Source: Ursus arctos (taxonomy: Eukaryota; Chordata; Mammalia; Carnivora; Ursidae). Taken from it: a DNA stretch of 64,000 nt. The stretch lies in the NCBI RefSeq assembly GCF_023065955.2, contig NW_026622808.1, positions 43,350,475-43,414,474 of the forward strand, in the 5' to 3' direction. The position numbers and the translations under genes were made by a program. The notes beneath the pieces are model-generated. The model searched no databases. It was not told the origin of the DNA and worked only from the letters and a program-made list of their open reading frames with translations. The stretch's first letter is position 1; each line of letters opens with the position of its first letter. Shown piece by piece: positions 36,105-46,834 of the stretch.

Positions 36105-36304
36105 GGGACGCCTGGGCGGCTCAGTGGGTTAAACATCTGCCTTTGGCTCAGGTCATAATCCTGGAGTCCTGGGATTGAGTCCCACATCGGGCCCCCTGCT
36201 AAGCGGGGAGCCTGCTTCTCCCTCTGCCTCTGCCTGCCACTCCCCCTGTTCATGCACACGTTCTCTCTCTATCTGACAAATAAACAAAAATCTTTTAAAA
36301 AATA
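36105..36304 (+). mobile_element. Can-SINE, sense, 3' member of a nested pair
   Basis: GGGACGCCTGGGCGGCTCAG head, full body and ACAAATAAACAAAAATCTTT. The outer flanks AAAACAGTAGTTACCA (before the first copy) and AAAACATTAGTTTCCA (after this one) look like the first copy's target duplication, placing this copy in its A-rich tail. Confidence 0.94.
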
Positions 36305-36305
36305 A

Positions 36306-38190
36306 TATAAAACATTAGTTTCCATCATTTGAACATACAGGCTCATGAGACACATCAACAATCACTTTATCTGGAAGAACATTTAAAGAATGGACAGGAA
36401 AAATGGAGCCGTTCCCTATGTCCCTTTTTCGCTCCTTTTTTCCTTCACATGTAATGATGCAAGATGAAAATAAAGTTTGCCTAGAATATATGCAAATGCA
36501 CACTCTGTTCCTTTATGACTCATCAGAGTCTTAGGGAATTTGACCAAGAGGTGAAGAAACATGAGTGAAAAGCCCTCGATGTTTCTTCTTTCAGTAAGGA
36601 GTCTTACAGTCAAGAAAATGGTGATGTGAACTTTTTCTAGAAAGCCTTATGACACTTGTAAATGATTTTGAAAAGTACCCTGAGGTTGCTAAATCTTTGC
36701 CAAGCAGTGAGCGTGTTCTTTCTGATAGTCTCTTTTATCTTACTGTTTGGGATGAGAATTAGGGAAAATGACCCAGGCATGGAAGAAAGCCAGGTTATTT
36801 GCCAGATAGACAGTAAGAATATGCATCATTTTTAGGGGGTCACATCAGTTGCCTTTGCAGCCTTGACGCTTCCATTTCCATGACTGAAAAGATGTTCTGT
36901 GGTTGTCTATTTTTTCATGGGACCATTGTTCACATCTGCTATGAGCTGTATAGGGTTAGGGCGTTGGGGACATTCATGGCCTGTGCGAGCATAGCCTTGG
37001 GTTGGGCACAGGTGTGTGGGCTTTGATTCAGCAGCAGGGAGACTTACAGGGTCTCTATTCCTCCATCACACAAGGCTAGGTATAGAGTGAGGTACTGCTT
37101 GTTGCTGGGTTGATCTCTTCAGGTCACTTTGGCCATTCATCTTCTTCTATCTGTTATGTGAAGAAATCTAAAGCTATAAAATCTAGGGCTCTATAGGTAC
37201 ATATATGTATATACACACATTATACTTTATTAGTTGGGAAACCTAAAAATTGTAAAGTTTATACTTATTTCATATCAAATTCTTAAAAAGAGATACATGT
37301 TAGTCTCTCTAGCAAAGTGTGTTTCCTTTCAACGGACCACTCCTGCTTTGTCATGTCAAGAAGGTTAAAGGGTGGGTGCAGAAAAATCTCGGAGCCTGTT
37401 ATCAACTTAATAGACATGACCCTCAGATTATTTCATGTCCCAGTAGTGCAGACAGGTGGGTGCAGTCTGTTTTCTCTGCCAAGGCCTGCTTGTTACCCGG
37501 TAGGGTTCTGCACTACTGTTGCATTCTCTTTTATTCCTGCTTCATATATCCCCCAAAAGCCTGTGTTTATATGAGAACTGCATTCAGTCTAAAGGTACCT
37601 TTATACCCCCATCTCCTCTGCCAAGGAGGGATTGGAAAGGTGAGGTGTGCCTGAAGACACACATTTACAAATTCTGGCCAAACTGAAAAATCTTCCACGA
37701 TTAACCAAAGGAAAACCCTGCCTCATTGCCCCATTATTTGTAATGACTCTCGTACCATGTTATGTTGCCTTTAATTTTCAATTTTTTCTTTTTCCAGCTC
37801 ACAGACGCCTAGCAGCTAATAAGAAAGTCGTGTTTGGGTATAGCATTGGTGATAGCAAAACATGCTGAACAGAGGAAGGTGTTTTCTTGTGAATAAATGC
37901 CTTGCTTATTTTGGAAGACTTACTTAGAATTTTTTAAAAATGTGAACAACTCTGACAGCCCTTCTGTTCAGCTTTCTTAATCTGATTATGGATAAAGTAG
38001 CAAATGTTTGATTACAAATCAAGAAGCAGAACTATCTTAAGGAACATGTCTTTTCTTAAATCTTATCGCCCTATCAAGCAAATGGCTTGGATCCATAGTT
38101 TTCAACGGACTGACATTTTGGGAGTGGAAATGTGGGGGGAATGTACTTTCAGAGATCAGTGGTTGGCTTCCTATGTCCTGTTCATTCCAT
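36306..38190. other. Intronic sequence upstream of the PTPRG exon
   Basis: No known repeat recognised. Overlapping short frames at 37317-37868 lack any domain. Confidence 0.5.
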
Positions 38191-38238
38191 CCCTAACCCT
38201 TGAGTCATGAGGATTGAAGTATTGTTTTCTTTTAACAG
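38191..38238 (+). promoter_or_regulatory. Splice acceptor of the first PTPRG exon
   Basis: The intron ends in a T-rich tract (38222-38233) followed by AACAG. A plausible branch site, CCCTAAC, begins at 38191 with its A near 38196, about 43 nt upstream of the AG. No competing AG lies in the last 15 nt of the intron. Confidence 0.8.
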
Positions 38239-38418
38239 GTGCCTATGGTCCTGAGCACTGGGTCACGTCTAGTGTCAGCTGTGGGGGTCGTCACCAGTCT
38301 CCCATAGACATTTTAGACCAGCATGCACGGGTCGGCGAAGAGTACCAGGAACTGCAACTTGAAGGCTTCGACAATGAGTCTTCTAACAAAACCTGGATGA
38401 AAAACACAGGGAAAACAG
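38239..38418 (+). CDS. PTPRG: PTPRG exon: first part of the carbonic-anhydrase-like domain
   Basis: Internal coding exon of receptor-type tyrosine phosphatase gamma, a single-pass membrane protein whose outer end is a carbonic-anhydrase-like domain that binds contactins. The 180-nt exon opens with two bases finishing a Gly codon, runs 59 codons, and ends with the first base of a Val codon (phase 1 on both sides). Exon residues 2-8 (AYGPEHW) and 20-25 (QSPIDI) are the signatures of the carbonic anhydrase fold. Cys15 probably makes the disulfide typical of extracellular family members. Asn46 (NES) and Asn50 (NKT) are N-glycosylation sequons. Residues 56-60 (NTGKT) align with the enzyme segment holding His64, the proton shuttle, which is Lys59 here. 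The wording fits PTPRG better than its paralogue PTPRZ1. The frame stops soon after the donor, as expected for an intron. Identification rests on recalled family sequence, not on a search. Confidence 0.95.
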
Positions 38419-38424
38419 GTAGAC
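38416..38424 (+). promoter_or_regulatory. Splice donor of the first PTPRG exon (off-consensus)
   Basis: The junction reads ACAG|GTAGAC. The exon side and +1 to +4 fit the mammalian consensus, but +5 is A rather than the usual G and +6 is C rather than T. The site should work but is weaker than the donor at 51728. Confidence 0.8.
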
Positions 38425-38539
38425 AATGACTTTTTTACTAGTCAGCAAATCAATGCGAAATATTTTTGGATGTCTCTAGTATTTACCTTACGCATGATTT
38501 GCTCCTTAAGTAGTGCATGTTGCTATGAGGAACATATAG

Positions 38540-38740
38540 CTGAGTGAGAGTTTTGGAATCAGTCTTGGTTCGAGAAGCAGCCACTTGCTCTAGGAGCTGT
38601 GTGATTTTGGGGCAAATTACTTAACCACTCTGTGCCTCAGATTTTAGAAATACAATAACGGTGCATAATAAAATAATATCAGCCTCATAGGGTTGTAAGG
38701 ATTTAGCAAATCCATATATGTAAAGCGTATATAGAATGGA
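38540..38740 (+). mobile_element. MIR SINE
   Basis: GAGTTTTGGAATCAGTCTTG, TGTGTGATTTTGGGGCAAAT, TACTTAACCACTCTGTGCCT, CAGCCTCATAGGGTTGTAAG and AGGATTTAGCAAATCC: an almost complete MIR, 120 bp after the exon. Confidence 0.88.
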
Positions 38741-38747
38741 CTTTCAG

Positions 38748-38860
38748 AAATCTGCTCTACCCATTATGGTGGCCACTAGCCCCATGGGGCTATTAAAATT
38801 TAACCATTAAGTCAGTAAGTAAGATTAACGTTAACTCCCTCAGTTGTAATCGCCACATAT
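38748..38860. mobile_element. hAT-Charlie MITE fragment (MER58/MER3-like)
   Basis: ATGGTGGCCACTAGCCCCAT and GGGGCTATTAAAATTTAACC resemble the TAGCCACATGTGGCTA core of these hAT elements. Confidence 0.5.
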
Positions 38861-38999
38861 CTTTTTTGGTTTTTCTCCCCCCGACTTTGTTAGGTCATTT
38901 ATGTGCAATGTTTGAAAGCAGAAGATACACATTCAGATCTTTGTGCGGGTTTTTTGGGGGGGAGGTCGCTTGACTTGTATTTAACATAGGTAAGTTTAA

Positions 39000-40712
39000 T
39001 ATATATAATGTGATTATTTGAGACATGTTTATATTGCCAAGTGATTACCATAATTAAGTTGGTTAACACTCCCATCACTTCACATCCTCGGTTTCCTCCT
39101 TTCTCCCTCCCTAAGGCCTCCCTCCCTCCCTATCTTTTGGTGAGAACATTTAAGACATACTTTCTTAGCAGCTTTGAAGTATGCGATAAGGTGTCGTGAT
39201 TCTAGTCCCCATGATGGACATCCCCAGAACTTACTTCTCTTAAAATGGAGCTTTATATCCTTTGATCCTGTCTTCCCATTTACTGCTGCTTCAGCCCCTG
39301 GCAGCTACCATTCTACTCTGTTTCTATAAGTTCGGCCTTTTTAGATTCCACATGTAAGTGAGAACATAGAGTATTCGTCTTTGTCTGACTTACTTAACTG
39401 AGTATGATGCCTTTAAGGTCCACCAGGTCATCACGAATGGCAGGATTTCTTTCTTTTTTATGGCTGACTAATATTCCAATATATATTTTCTTTGTCTGGT
39501 CATCAGTCAACGGGCACTGAGGTTGTTCTGTATCTCGGCTATTGTGAATAATGGTGGCGTGAACATGGGGGTGCACCTGTCTCCTCAAGATAGTGATGTC
39601 ATTTCCTTTGGATACATACCCAGAAGTAGAACTGCTGGATCCTATGGTAGTTGTGTTTTTCGTGTTTTGAGGAACTGCCCTATTCTCTTCTGTAGCAGCT
39701 GCATCAATTTCCATTTCCACCAACAGTGTACAAGGGTTCCCTTTTCTCCACGTCCTTACTAATACTTTTTATCTTTTGTCTTCTTGATAATAGCCATTCT
39801 CACAGGTGTGAGGTGGTATCTCATTGTGGTTTTGATTTGCGTTTCCCTGATGCTTTGTGACCTGGAGCACCTCCCATGTACCTGTTGGCTCTTCATGTGT
39901 CTTTGGAAAAATGCCTGTGGTCTTTTGCCAACTTTTAACCAGGGTTATTTAGTTGTTTTGTTTTTTGGATTTCACAGTGGGTTTTTGTTGTTTTTTGTTC
40001 CTACGTTGCATGAGTTCTTTATGTATTTTGGGCATTAAAATCTTTATCATATGTATAGTTTGCAAATATTTTTTGCCTTTCCATTTTTTAAATCGTTTGT
40101 TTTGTTGTGGAGAAAGAAGCTTTTTAGTTCAATATGGTCTCACTTGTTTGTTTTTGCTTGTGTTGCTTGTGCTTTGGGTGTCCAAAAAACCATTGCTAAG
40201 ACCAATATCTAGGAGCTTTTACCCCATGTTTTCTTCTAGGAGTTTTATGGTTTCAGGTCACACATTTAAGTCTTTAATTCATTTCAAGTTAATTTTGGGG
40301 AGTGATGTAAGGTAGGAGTCCAACTTCATTCTTCTGCATGTGAATAGTTAGCTTTCCCAGCACCATTTATGGAAGAGACAGACTACCCTTCCCCATTGAG
40401 TGTTCTTGGCTCTCGTCAAATATTTGCTGATTGTATATTGTATATGTGTGGATTTATTTCTGGGCTCTAGATTCTGTTCATTGGTCTGTGTCTGTTTTTA
40501 TGCCACTATCACCCTGTTTTGGTTACTATAGCTTTGTAGCATACTTTGAAATGCCTCCAGCTTCATTCTTCTTTCTCAGGACTCCTTTGACTCTTCAGGG
40601 TCTTTTGTGGTTCTGTAGAAGTTTTAGGAATGTTTTTACTGTTTTTTGTTTTTTTTTTTTGAAAAATGCCCTTAGAATTTTGATAGGGATTTCATTGAAT
40701 TTGTAGATCATG
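39000..40712 (-). mobile_element. L1M LINE, antisense, about 1.7 kb
   Basis: Antisense L1 ORF2 3' part and 3' UTR, running without a major break: GCTATTGTGAATAATGGTGG, CCAGAAGTAGAACTGCTGGA, TTTCCACCAACAGTGTACAA, GAGGTGGTATCTCATTGTGG, CCAGCACCATTTATGGAAGA and GATAGGGATTTCATTGAATT. It is 5'-truncated at about 40712. Long + strand frames here (for example 39953-40315) are antisense artefacts. The L1 protein frame itself is broken. Confidence 0.93.
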
Positions 40713-40717
40713 GGTAG

Positions 40718-40840
40718 TATTGTACTAGCCGCATTTCAAATGCTTGGTAGCCACGTATGGCCAGTAGTTACCATAGGGAGGCAGAGCAGATAGAGTGCCA
40801 TCTATCATTGCAGAAAGTTCTGTTGGACAGCTCTGTGCCA
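40718..40840 (+). mobile_element. hAT-Charlie MITE (MER58/MER3-like)
   Basis: TGTACTAGCCGCATTTCAAA, GGTAGCCACGTATGGCCAGT, CATCTATCATTGCAGAAAGT and TCTGTTGGACAGCTCTG: the core and terminal end of a mammalian hAT MITE. Confidence 0.7.
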
Positions 40841-41439
40841 AATGCACAGGTGGAAGTGAAATTCTTACATCCTCGAGTTTTTGCTTTAATACTTCCTATT
40901 ATGTTAGAGCACGGAGGAACACATTCTCGTCCTTGTATAGATCAGGCCGGCAACTTGATTCTTCTGCTTTTCTTTACTCCCATCACCCTCACTTTTCTTT
41001 TGAAATTTATGAATATAGAACATCATATTTTCACCTTTGCTGAAACAAAGAGCTGCCTCCCTCTTAATCACTCACTACGCAATTATCAGTTTCGGATTGT
41101 CCATAGAATTAGTGCCTTGCTGTGCTCCACTGTCTGATCTGAAAATAAACACAGGGGTGTTATGTTATATCTGTGCCTCGTGCTACCTGGGTTTTTATCG
41201 GTACTAAATATATTTTTCATATCTTATTTTTTAACTCTTACAACTCTAACCCATTAAAACAAACTTGCTCTCTTTCTCTCTTTTTTGAAATGATCCCTTT
41301 GTAACCAAGGATGTCACTACAAACCACTCTTAGTATTGCCTTTCAAGAGCCTTGGCTGGCCACAGCCCCCACACTGGGCTGAAATGACTTCACTGTCAGC
41401 CCTTTGGTTTCATTCTTATTATGGGTCACAGAGCTGCCT

Positions 41440-41493
41440 TTTTCTTTTTCTTTTTCCTTTTCCCTTTCTTTCTTTCTTTTTTTTTGTGTGTGT
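41440..41493. repeat. T/C-rich low-complexity run
   Basis: TTTTTC and TTTC units with a GTGTGTGTG segment near 41486, next to the antisense SINE. Confidence 0.8.
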
Positions 41494-41499
41494 GCTTTA

Positions 41500-41549
<50 letters not shown>

Positions 41550-41735
41550 TTTTAGAAAGAGCTAGAGAGCTCCCAGAGCCTGGAACAGTAGGGGGAGGGG
41601 TGCAGGGGGAGAGGGGGAGAGAAACCCAAGCAGACTCCACTTTGAGTGTGGAGCTGAATGTGGGGTTTGATCTCACAACCTCGAGATTAGACCTGAGCTG
41701 ACACCAAGAGTTGGTACTCAACCAGCTGTGCCTCA
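41494..41735 (-). mobile_element. Can-SINE, antisense, with (ATTT)n expansion
   Basis: The A-rich tail has grown into about 12 ATTT units (41502-41553). It is followed by AACCCAAGCAGACTCCACTT, GTGTGGAGCTGAATGTGGGG and AGACCTGAGCTGACACC. Diverged and probably old. Confidence 0.88.
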
Positions 41736-41739
41736 GAGT

Positions 41740-43040
41740 TCCCTTTTCTTTTAACCTAGTGCCTGCATGGACTACTTTGGGAGGATCCATTTTCTTTCTC
41801 CAAACAAACATTTATCTGAGATTGTTCATGGCTGATTGCTTTGGATTGGCCTGGTTTGTTCATAGAATTGCTTCTCGCTCAGTCAGCACCATGATTCCTG
41901 ACTTTGGGCTCTTCATCGTAGTGTTTTCGTAATCAGTTCTCCTTCTTGCCTCATCGCAGGCTACCCTCTCCTGTACCTTGAGTCGTCCATCCGGGTAGCT
42001 GCTCGGAAAAATGTGTGACTGGTGGGGTCATCTGTACACACTTTTTCACCACTTCCTCTGTTCTCCAGCGTAGATTGTACATTTATTGTTACAATTCAGA
42101 GTCTCTCCACCAGTGGTCCTGCTTTATATTTCCAATGTGAGCATCCTTTGGAGAACCATGATGGGAATATTAACTCCCCCGACGATCTGAATGTGGTGGA
42201 CAGGAGCGTTGCCATACTGGGTGTAATCAGATCTCAGAGCTGAGTGCCACCTCAGTGCCACATTCCGGAAGCCTGCCAAAGGCAATTCTCTGGGCCCTCC
42301 GATGCAGTTCTCTACGTGACTTGCGACGCTTGACAGCCTTCTGCAAAGATAACACGTTTCAGTGACAGCTTTCAGCTTGGTATCTCCAATGACAGGTTTT
42401 AGATGAGTGTGGGGTTCACTCGATGCAAGTTGATTCATGACCTTGGTCTTCCAGGAGCTGATTATCAATCTCTGTCACTGTGCTGACTTCCTGGAGTGAT
42501 CCGCAACTTGTTGCGTATCTGTGAGGGTGTGCACCTGGGCTTAGAGCGCAGCCGTCCGAATGTGAGCACGTCTGTCTCAGAAATTTCAGAAGAAGCACAC
42601 CTTTCTGAGAAGCAGAAATAAATCCCCGTTACTTCTCAAACTATACTTACTGTAAATTCGTGACATCATCCTGGAGAGACTATATCTCAAATAATCTAAG
42701 ATGATTCTCCAGGACCGTTTTCTAAAAAGTGACAACCACGTATGTGCAGTTTTAAACAAGAACTTGGAATGGTTTTTCTGTTCTCCTAAGTTTCAGTGTA
42801 TGGTGGTTTAGAAACTTGGGTGCAGAAATCACTGTGTTGTTTTTCTTCTTCGTTTTCTTTCTTTCTTTTTTTTAAATAAGCACAAACCTAGAAACTTCTT
42901 TCATTCTGTAGTTCTTAAAATGCCAAAGGAATTCATGAATTTTCCGGTATTTTGGAGAAATGAAGATTCAGTTGCTTTGTCTATTATGCATGGATCCTAT
43001 AAATTCAACTGAACAGCAGTATACATATAATGCAGGGTGC
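41740..43040. other. Intronic sequence, unrecognised
   Basis: 42160-42600 has more CpG than its surroundings and a 114-codon antisense frame, but no domain, splice sites or repeat match was recognised. Confidence 0.4.
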
Positions 43041-43062
43041 TGGGTCTAAATTAAGGGTGAGG

Positions 43063-43093
43063 ATCGATACTACCCCCGGTGAATAGTATCGAT
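43063..43093. repeat. Perfect 10-bp inverted repeat
   Basis: ATCGATACTA at 43063-43072 and TAGTATCGAT at 43084-43093 are exact reverse complements separated by 11 bases. Confidence 0.9.
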
Positions 43094-43109
43094 AGGGAAC
43101 CTGGCTACC

Positions 43110-43770
43110 ATCAGTTTAGAAAAACACACATATCATCAGCCCTAAGTAAAGATGAGGTTGACCTACATCTAGTGGTGTTCCAGCAAAGGAATCTCGGCTG
43201 AGGAAAGAAGAGACCTCAGAGTGTGAGGAGAAAGTTGCCACCAGAGGAAAAGCGCCAAGTGCCAGAAAAGTCCAAAGATGAAATCCCTCTGCTGGTACCA
43301 GCAGCATGCAAAAACATGCCACAGGAAAGTCTCCAAAATTCAGTCCTGGTTCCAACTGAGCTCATGGGAAGAGAAAGGCCTTCCCAGGTTTGGCGACCTC
43401 AGAAGCTGAAGAGCCCAAGACCCTAGGTAAAGGCCCAGGAAGAAGCCAAGAATCAAAGAAGAGGGAGAGAAAGACAGAAATTCTTCATTGGGGAAAAAGG
43501 ACCCACACCAGACTCCCAAAAATCAGAGGCCAAGTTCTTCACTACTCCTAGTAAATCTGCAAGAAAAGCTCCCTACACCCCAGAAGCCTGGCCCAGAAAA
43601 CCCAAAGTTCCCCAGTTGACCTAAAATCAGAGAGTCAACCAGAAGGAAACATCCAAACTCCCTGAAGGGCTTTTTAAAAATACCCAGGTCCTGACCCCTT
43701 TTGCAGCCTTCTCCGAAAATGAGCCCCAGGCTTAAGTGCTTTTTTAGGAGCCTTGACAAGTATTACGGTG
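43110..43770. pseudogene. Unidentified purine-rich block, possibly a decayed pseudogene
   Basis: About 650 bp rich in AAG, CCA and GAA, with coding-like runs in all three + frames: 43223-43426 (KDEIPLLVPAA), and near 43530-43620 (SLLLVNLQEKLP). No family was recognised, and no poly-A tail or target duplication is seen. It may be chance or an unknown repeat. Confidence 0.25.
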
Positions 43771-45029
43771 TGTGTTCATGGGTGTAAGAACCCATACTTT
43801 GAAGTAAATCCATTTTTTAAATTGCTCTTCTGTGTATTTGCTAATATAATAGAGGAAAAACACAATACTTCTCTGTGGTTGTTTTCTATTATTAAAGTGT
43901 AACATTTGCTTCTGAGTAATCTGTTGGCATTCCAGAAAAATTTTTTTTTTAAATACAAAACACGTGTATCATTGAACTGTGGTTTTGCAAGATGTTACCC
44001 TTTTGAGGAACTGGTCAAAGGGGACACGGGACCATTGTCTTATCTCTTACAATTGCCCGTAAATCTATAATCACCAGGAAAATTAAAGGGTTAATTAAAG
44101 AAAAGCCCCACATAAGCCACACGGTCTTTCTTTGTTCCAGTTCTTCATTTTATATTTATCTTGGATGCCTAGATGAAGAAAACACTCCCTTTCCCTTCTC
44201 CATTCATTTTTAACCAACACATGTTTTTTTTTCTCCAAAAATCCTTTCTTGAATTTTGTTCTTCCAGAAAATAAATTCAGTAGAGAGTATTTATTTTTTG
44301 TGATGGAAATTTACAGGTCACTTATCTGTAAAATAGACTGTCTTTTGGATATTAAAATATGAATATAGAAAGTTAATATTTAAAGCAGCCTATTACATAC
44401 AGACAGTAACTTTCCCATAAAGCAGTTTTAATGTTCGTATCTGTCTTAACCCCTGAGAGTGCCATATATCCAATCCAGCATAATCAATAGAGCAAGTTAG
44501 TTGTACGTAGCCCACTTCTCGAAAGTTGTCTAAAATATCTTTACAAGACAGATAGCATCTCTCTTTTTCTTCCTGAGGAGCTGTAACTGTCTACTGTGCC
44601 ACTTCTCATTTGATTTCATCTAAAGTTATTTCCCTTTCTTTCATTTTTGTAGAATGAAAAGATAATGCATTCATCAAGAACATTTCAAGATAATCTTGCT
44701 GTTCCTAGCATTAGCTTCTAGCTAAATGATCAGAATTTAAGACTGAGATGGTGCTTCTGATGTATGTTAATAAGCCATGGGCTCCTGTGAATTTTAACTA
44801 TTTGGAGGGCTTTTTGGTGTTTCACGACTTCTTCTTTCCTTCCACACCAAGGACGAAGAGTAAAGGCATTTGTCATCATGCGTTCATTTACTTCCATTTT
44901 CCCACTTTGTATCTGTTCACTGTGTGGTTTTTTTTTCTTTGCCTGCATTCTTTCCTGTTTGTCTGCATATGCCGCAGTGTCTGGCATCCATGGATTCAGG
45001 AAATTGTTGTTAAATTACTAAAATAAGGT
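43770..45029. other. AT-rich intronic sequence
   Basis: No known repeat or exon recognised. Confidence 0.5.
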
Positions 45030-45709
45030 AGATTACAATGGGCAAAGTATGGAAGCAGCCCAAGTGTCCATCGATAGATGAATGGATAAAGAAGAGGTGG
45101 TAAGGTGGTAGATGTATACAGTGGAATACTATTGAGCCATAAAAAGGAATGAAATCTTACCTTTTTTTTTTTTAAAAGATTTTATTTATTTATTCGACAG
45201 AGATAGAGACAGCCAGCGAGAGAGGGAACACAAGCAGGGGGAGTGGGAGAGGAAGAAGCAGGCTCATAGCGGAGGAGCCTGATGTGGGGCTCGATCCCAG
45301 AACGCCAGGATCACGCCCTGAGCTGAAGGCAGATGCTTAACCGCTGTGCCACCCAGGCGCCCCGAAATCTTACCATTTTAACAAACACAGGTAGAGCTAG
45401 AGACTATAAGGCTAAATAAAACAAGTCAGAGAAAGACGGATACCATAGGATCTCACTCAATTTTGGAATTTAAGAAAACAAATGAAAAGAAAGAGAAATC
45501 AAGAAACAGACTCTTGAGAACAAATTGATGGTTACCAGAGGGGTGGAGGGTAGGGGATGGGTTAAATTGGTGAAGGGGATTAAGAGTACACGTACGATGA
45601 ACACTGAGTAATGTATGGAATTGTCGAATCAATATATTGTACACCTGAAACTAATATGATGCTGTATGTTAACTAACTGCAATTAAAATAAAAACTTAAA
45701 AAATAAATA
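45030..45709 (+). mobile_element. Carnivore L1 3' end, split by a Can-SINE
   Basis: End of L1 ORF2 and 3' UTR: GCAGCCCAAGTGTCCATCGA, TACAGTGGAATACTATTGAG and AAAAAGGAATGAAATCTTAC. After the SINE come GTCAGAGAAAGACGGATACC, GATGGTTACCAGAGGGGTGG, TACACCTGAAACTAATATGA and an A-rich tail. 5'-truncated and non-coding. Confidence 0.92.
45162..45363 (-). mobile_element. Young Can-SINE, antisense, inserted in the L1
   Basis: Poly-T, AGATTTTATTTATTTATTCG, ACAGCCAGCGAGAGAGGGAA, GGAAGAAGCAGGCTCATAGC and CACCCAGGCGCCCC. Perfect target duplication GAAATCTTACC at 45151-45161 and 45364-45374. Nearly identical to the copy at 10121, as expected for a recent subfamily. Confidence 0.97.
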
Positions 45710-45714
45710 ACATG

Positions 45715-46180
45715 TTTCCTATTTCAGAGGTCCAAATTCTTGCGTTCTTTCATGCTGTTACTGTTCAGTCTTCCCTGAAGCCCGGAATTCGAGTCAGAGC
45801 TATTTCACTGGGTCTGTCTTCAGCTAGATACACTACAAGCTGTTTCATGTCTGCTCAGCTCCATTTCTTTTCTCTGAATCCCACAGCCCCAGCCCCTGTG
45901 CCGTGGTGGTAGAAACTAGTTTTGGGGTAGATGGAAGCCAATTACATACCAATCACATAACCAATGATAATGGGGAAACCAGTGCTATTTTACACAGGTA
46001 GGCTTAAGTCAATTTTTAATTTGGGGGGTCATTTTTGAAGGCTTTCTTTTTTAGGGCACAGGACTCTCTGCTCGATTGACATCTGTCATATCTTGTATGA
46101 TTAAAGGGTCAACTTACCCACTTTGTCTTGCTCAGTTTAGCAGTGCGTTACTTGAGACCCAGGATAATCCCATGACTTGA
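45715..46180. other. Intronic sequence, nothing recognised
   Basis: No repeat or exon recognised. Confidence 0.45.
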
Positions 46181-46189
46181 ATGCTCTTC

Positions 46190-46830
46190 AATATCTGAGG
46201 CTGTTCCAACTTAACGTGTCCAGTCCCTCATTAGCAGATGACTGCAGTAACCTCCCAGCTTTTGTTCCTACCAACTAGTGTTGCTTTCTTCCCAGGCCTT
46301 CTTCACTTAGTAGCCAGAATAATTTTATTTACCAAATCTGATCATGTCTGTCTTTCTGTCTCATCCTCTTTCTTTCTTGTTCTCACTTTCAGCCATATCA
46401 AGGACTTTCCATTTCTCCTGGGGATAAAGACAGATTGATCACTGTCCCTGCCTCATTCCCCAACTTCTGTGTCACACCCTGCTGTTTAGGCACCAACCAC
46501 CCTGGCTTCCTCTTACTTACTCCCACTACCACAGGATCTTTGCATGAGCTTCTTTTGTCTGGATGTGCTCCCCTCTTGTCAGCACTTCCCAAGGTTATTC
46601 CTTTAATTCTTAGTTCATGTAATATCACCAGTCCTCTTCTCCTGTCTGGGCTTGGATTCTCACCTGTTTCCACCTGTCCCACCTGCTGGGCTGCTTCTGC
46701 TGTCCATTTGGTTGCCAGGACCTGTCTTTCCCACCAACTGTACCCTCCACGAAGGCGAGAACTGTGCCTGATTTACTAACCTTTTCTTCCCCAGTAATAA
46801 GTTGGTAAATGCTTAAAGAAATAGGTGCCA
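46190..46830 (+). mobile_element. L2 LINE 3' part
   Basis: About 640 bp in L2 order: CAAATCTGATCATGTCTGTC, AGGATCTTTGCATGAGCTTC, GTCAGCACTTCCCAAGGTTA and ACGAAGGCGAGAACTGTGCC, ending with GGTAAATGCTTAAAGAAAT. Open frames on either strand (for example 46435-46779) are by-products. Confidence 0.75.
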
Positions 46831-46834
46831 GTGT

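Larger units (their letters stand above)
1..38238 (+). other. PTPRG: PTPRG upstream intron (3' part)
   Basis: This intron interrupts a Gly codon after its first base (phase 1) and ends at the acceptor before 38239. Its donor and the preceding exon, which should encode the linker after the signal peptide, lie outside the window. No other exon-like reading frame with splice sites was found in it. It is filled with L2, MIR, L1M and Can-SINE copies separated by unique AT-rich sequence. Confidence 0.85.

Noticed and set aside
1..38238. Search for the preceding PTPRG exon (linker ending in Trp-Ala-Tyr-Ser)
   Set aside because: No matching coding string with a donor was found by eye; the upstream intron is known to be very large.
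39394..40315. Several long frames with hydrophobic residues on the + strand
   Set aside because: The DNA is antisense L1 ORF2; these are shadow frames of a decayed repeat.
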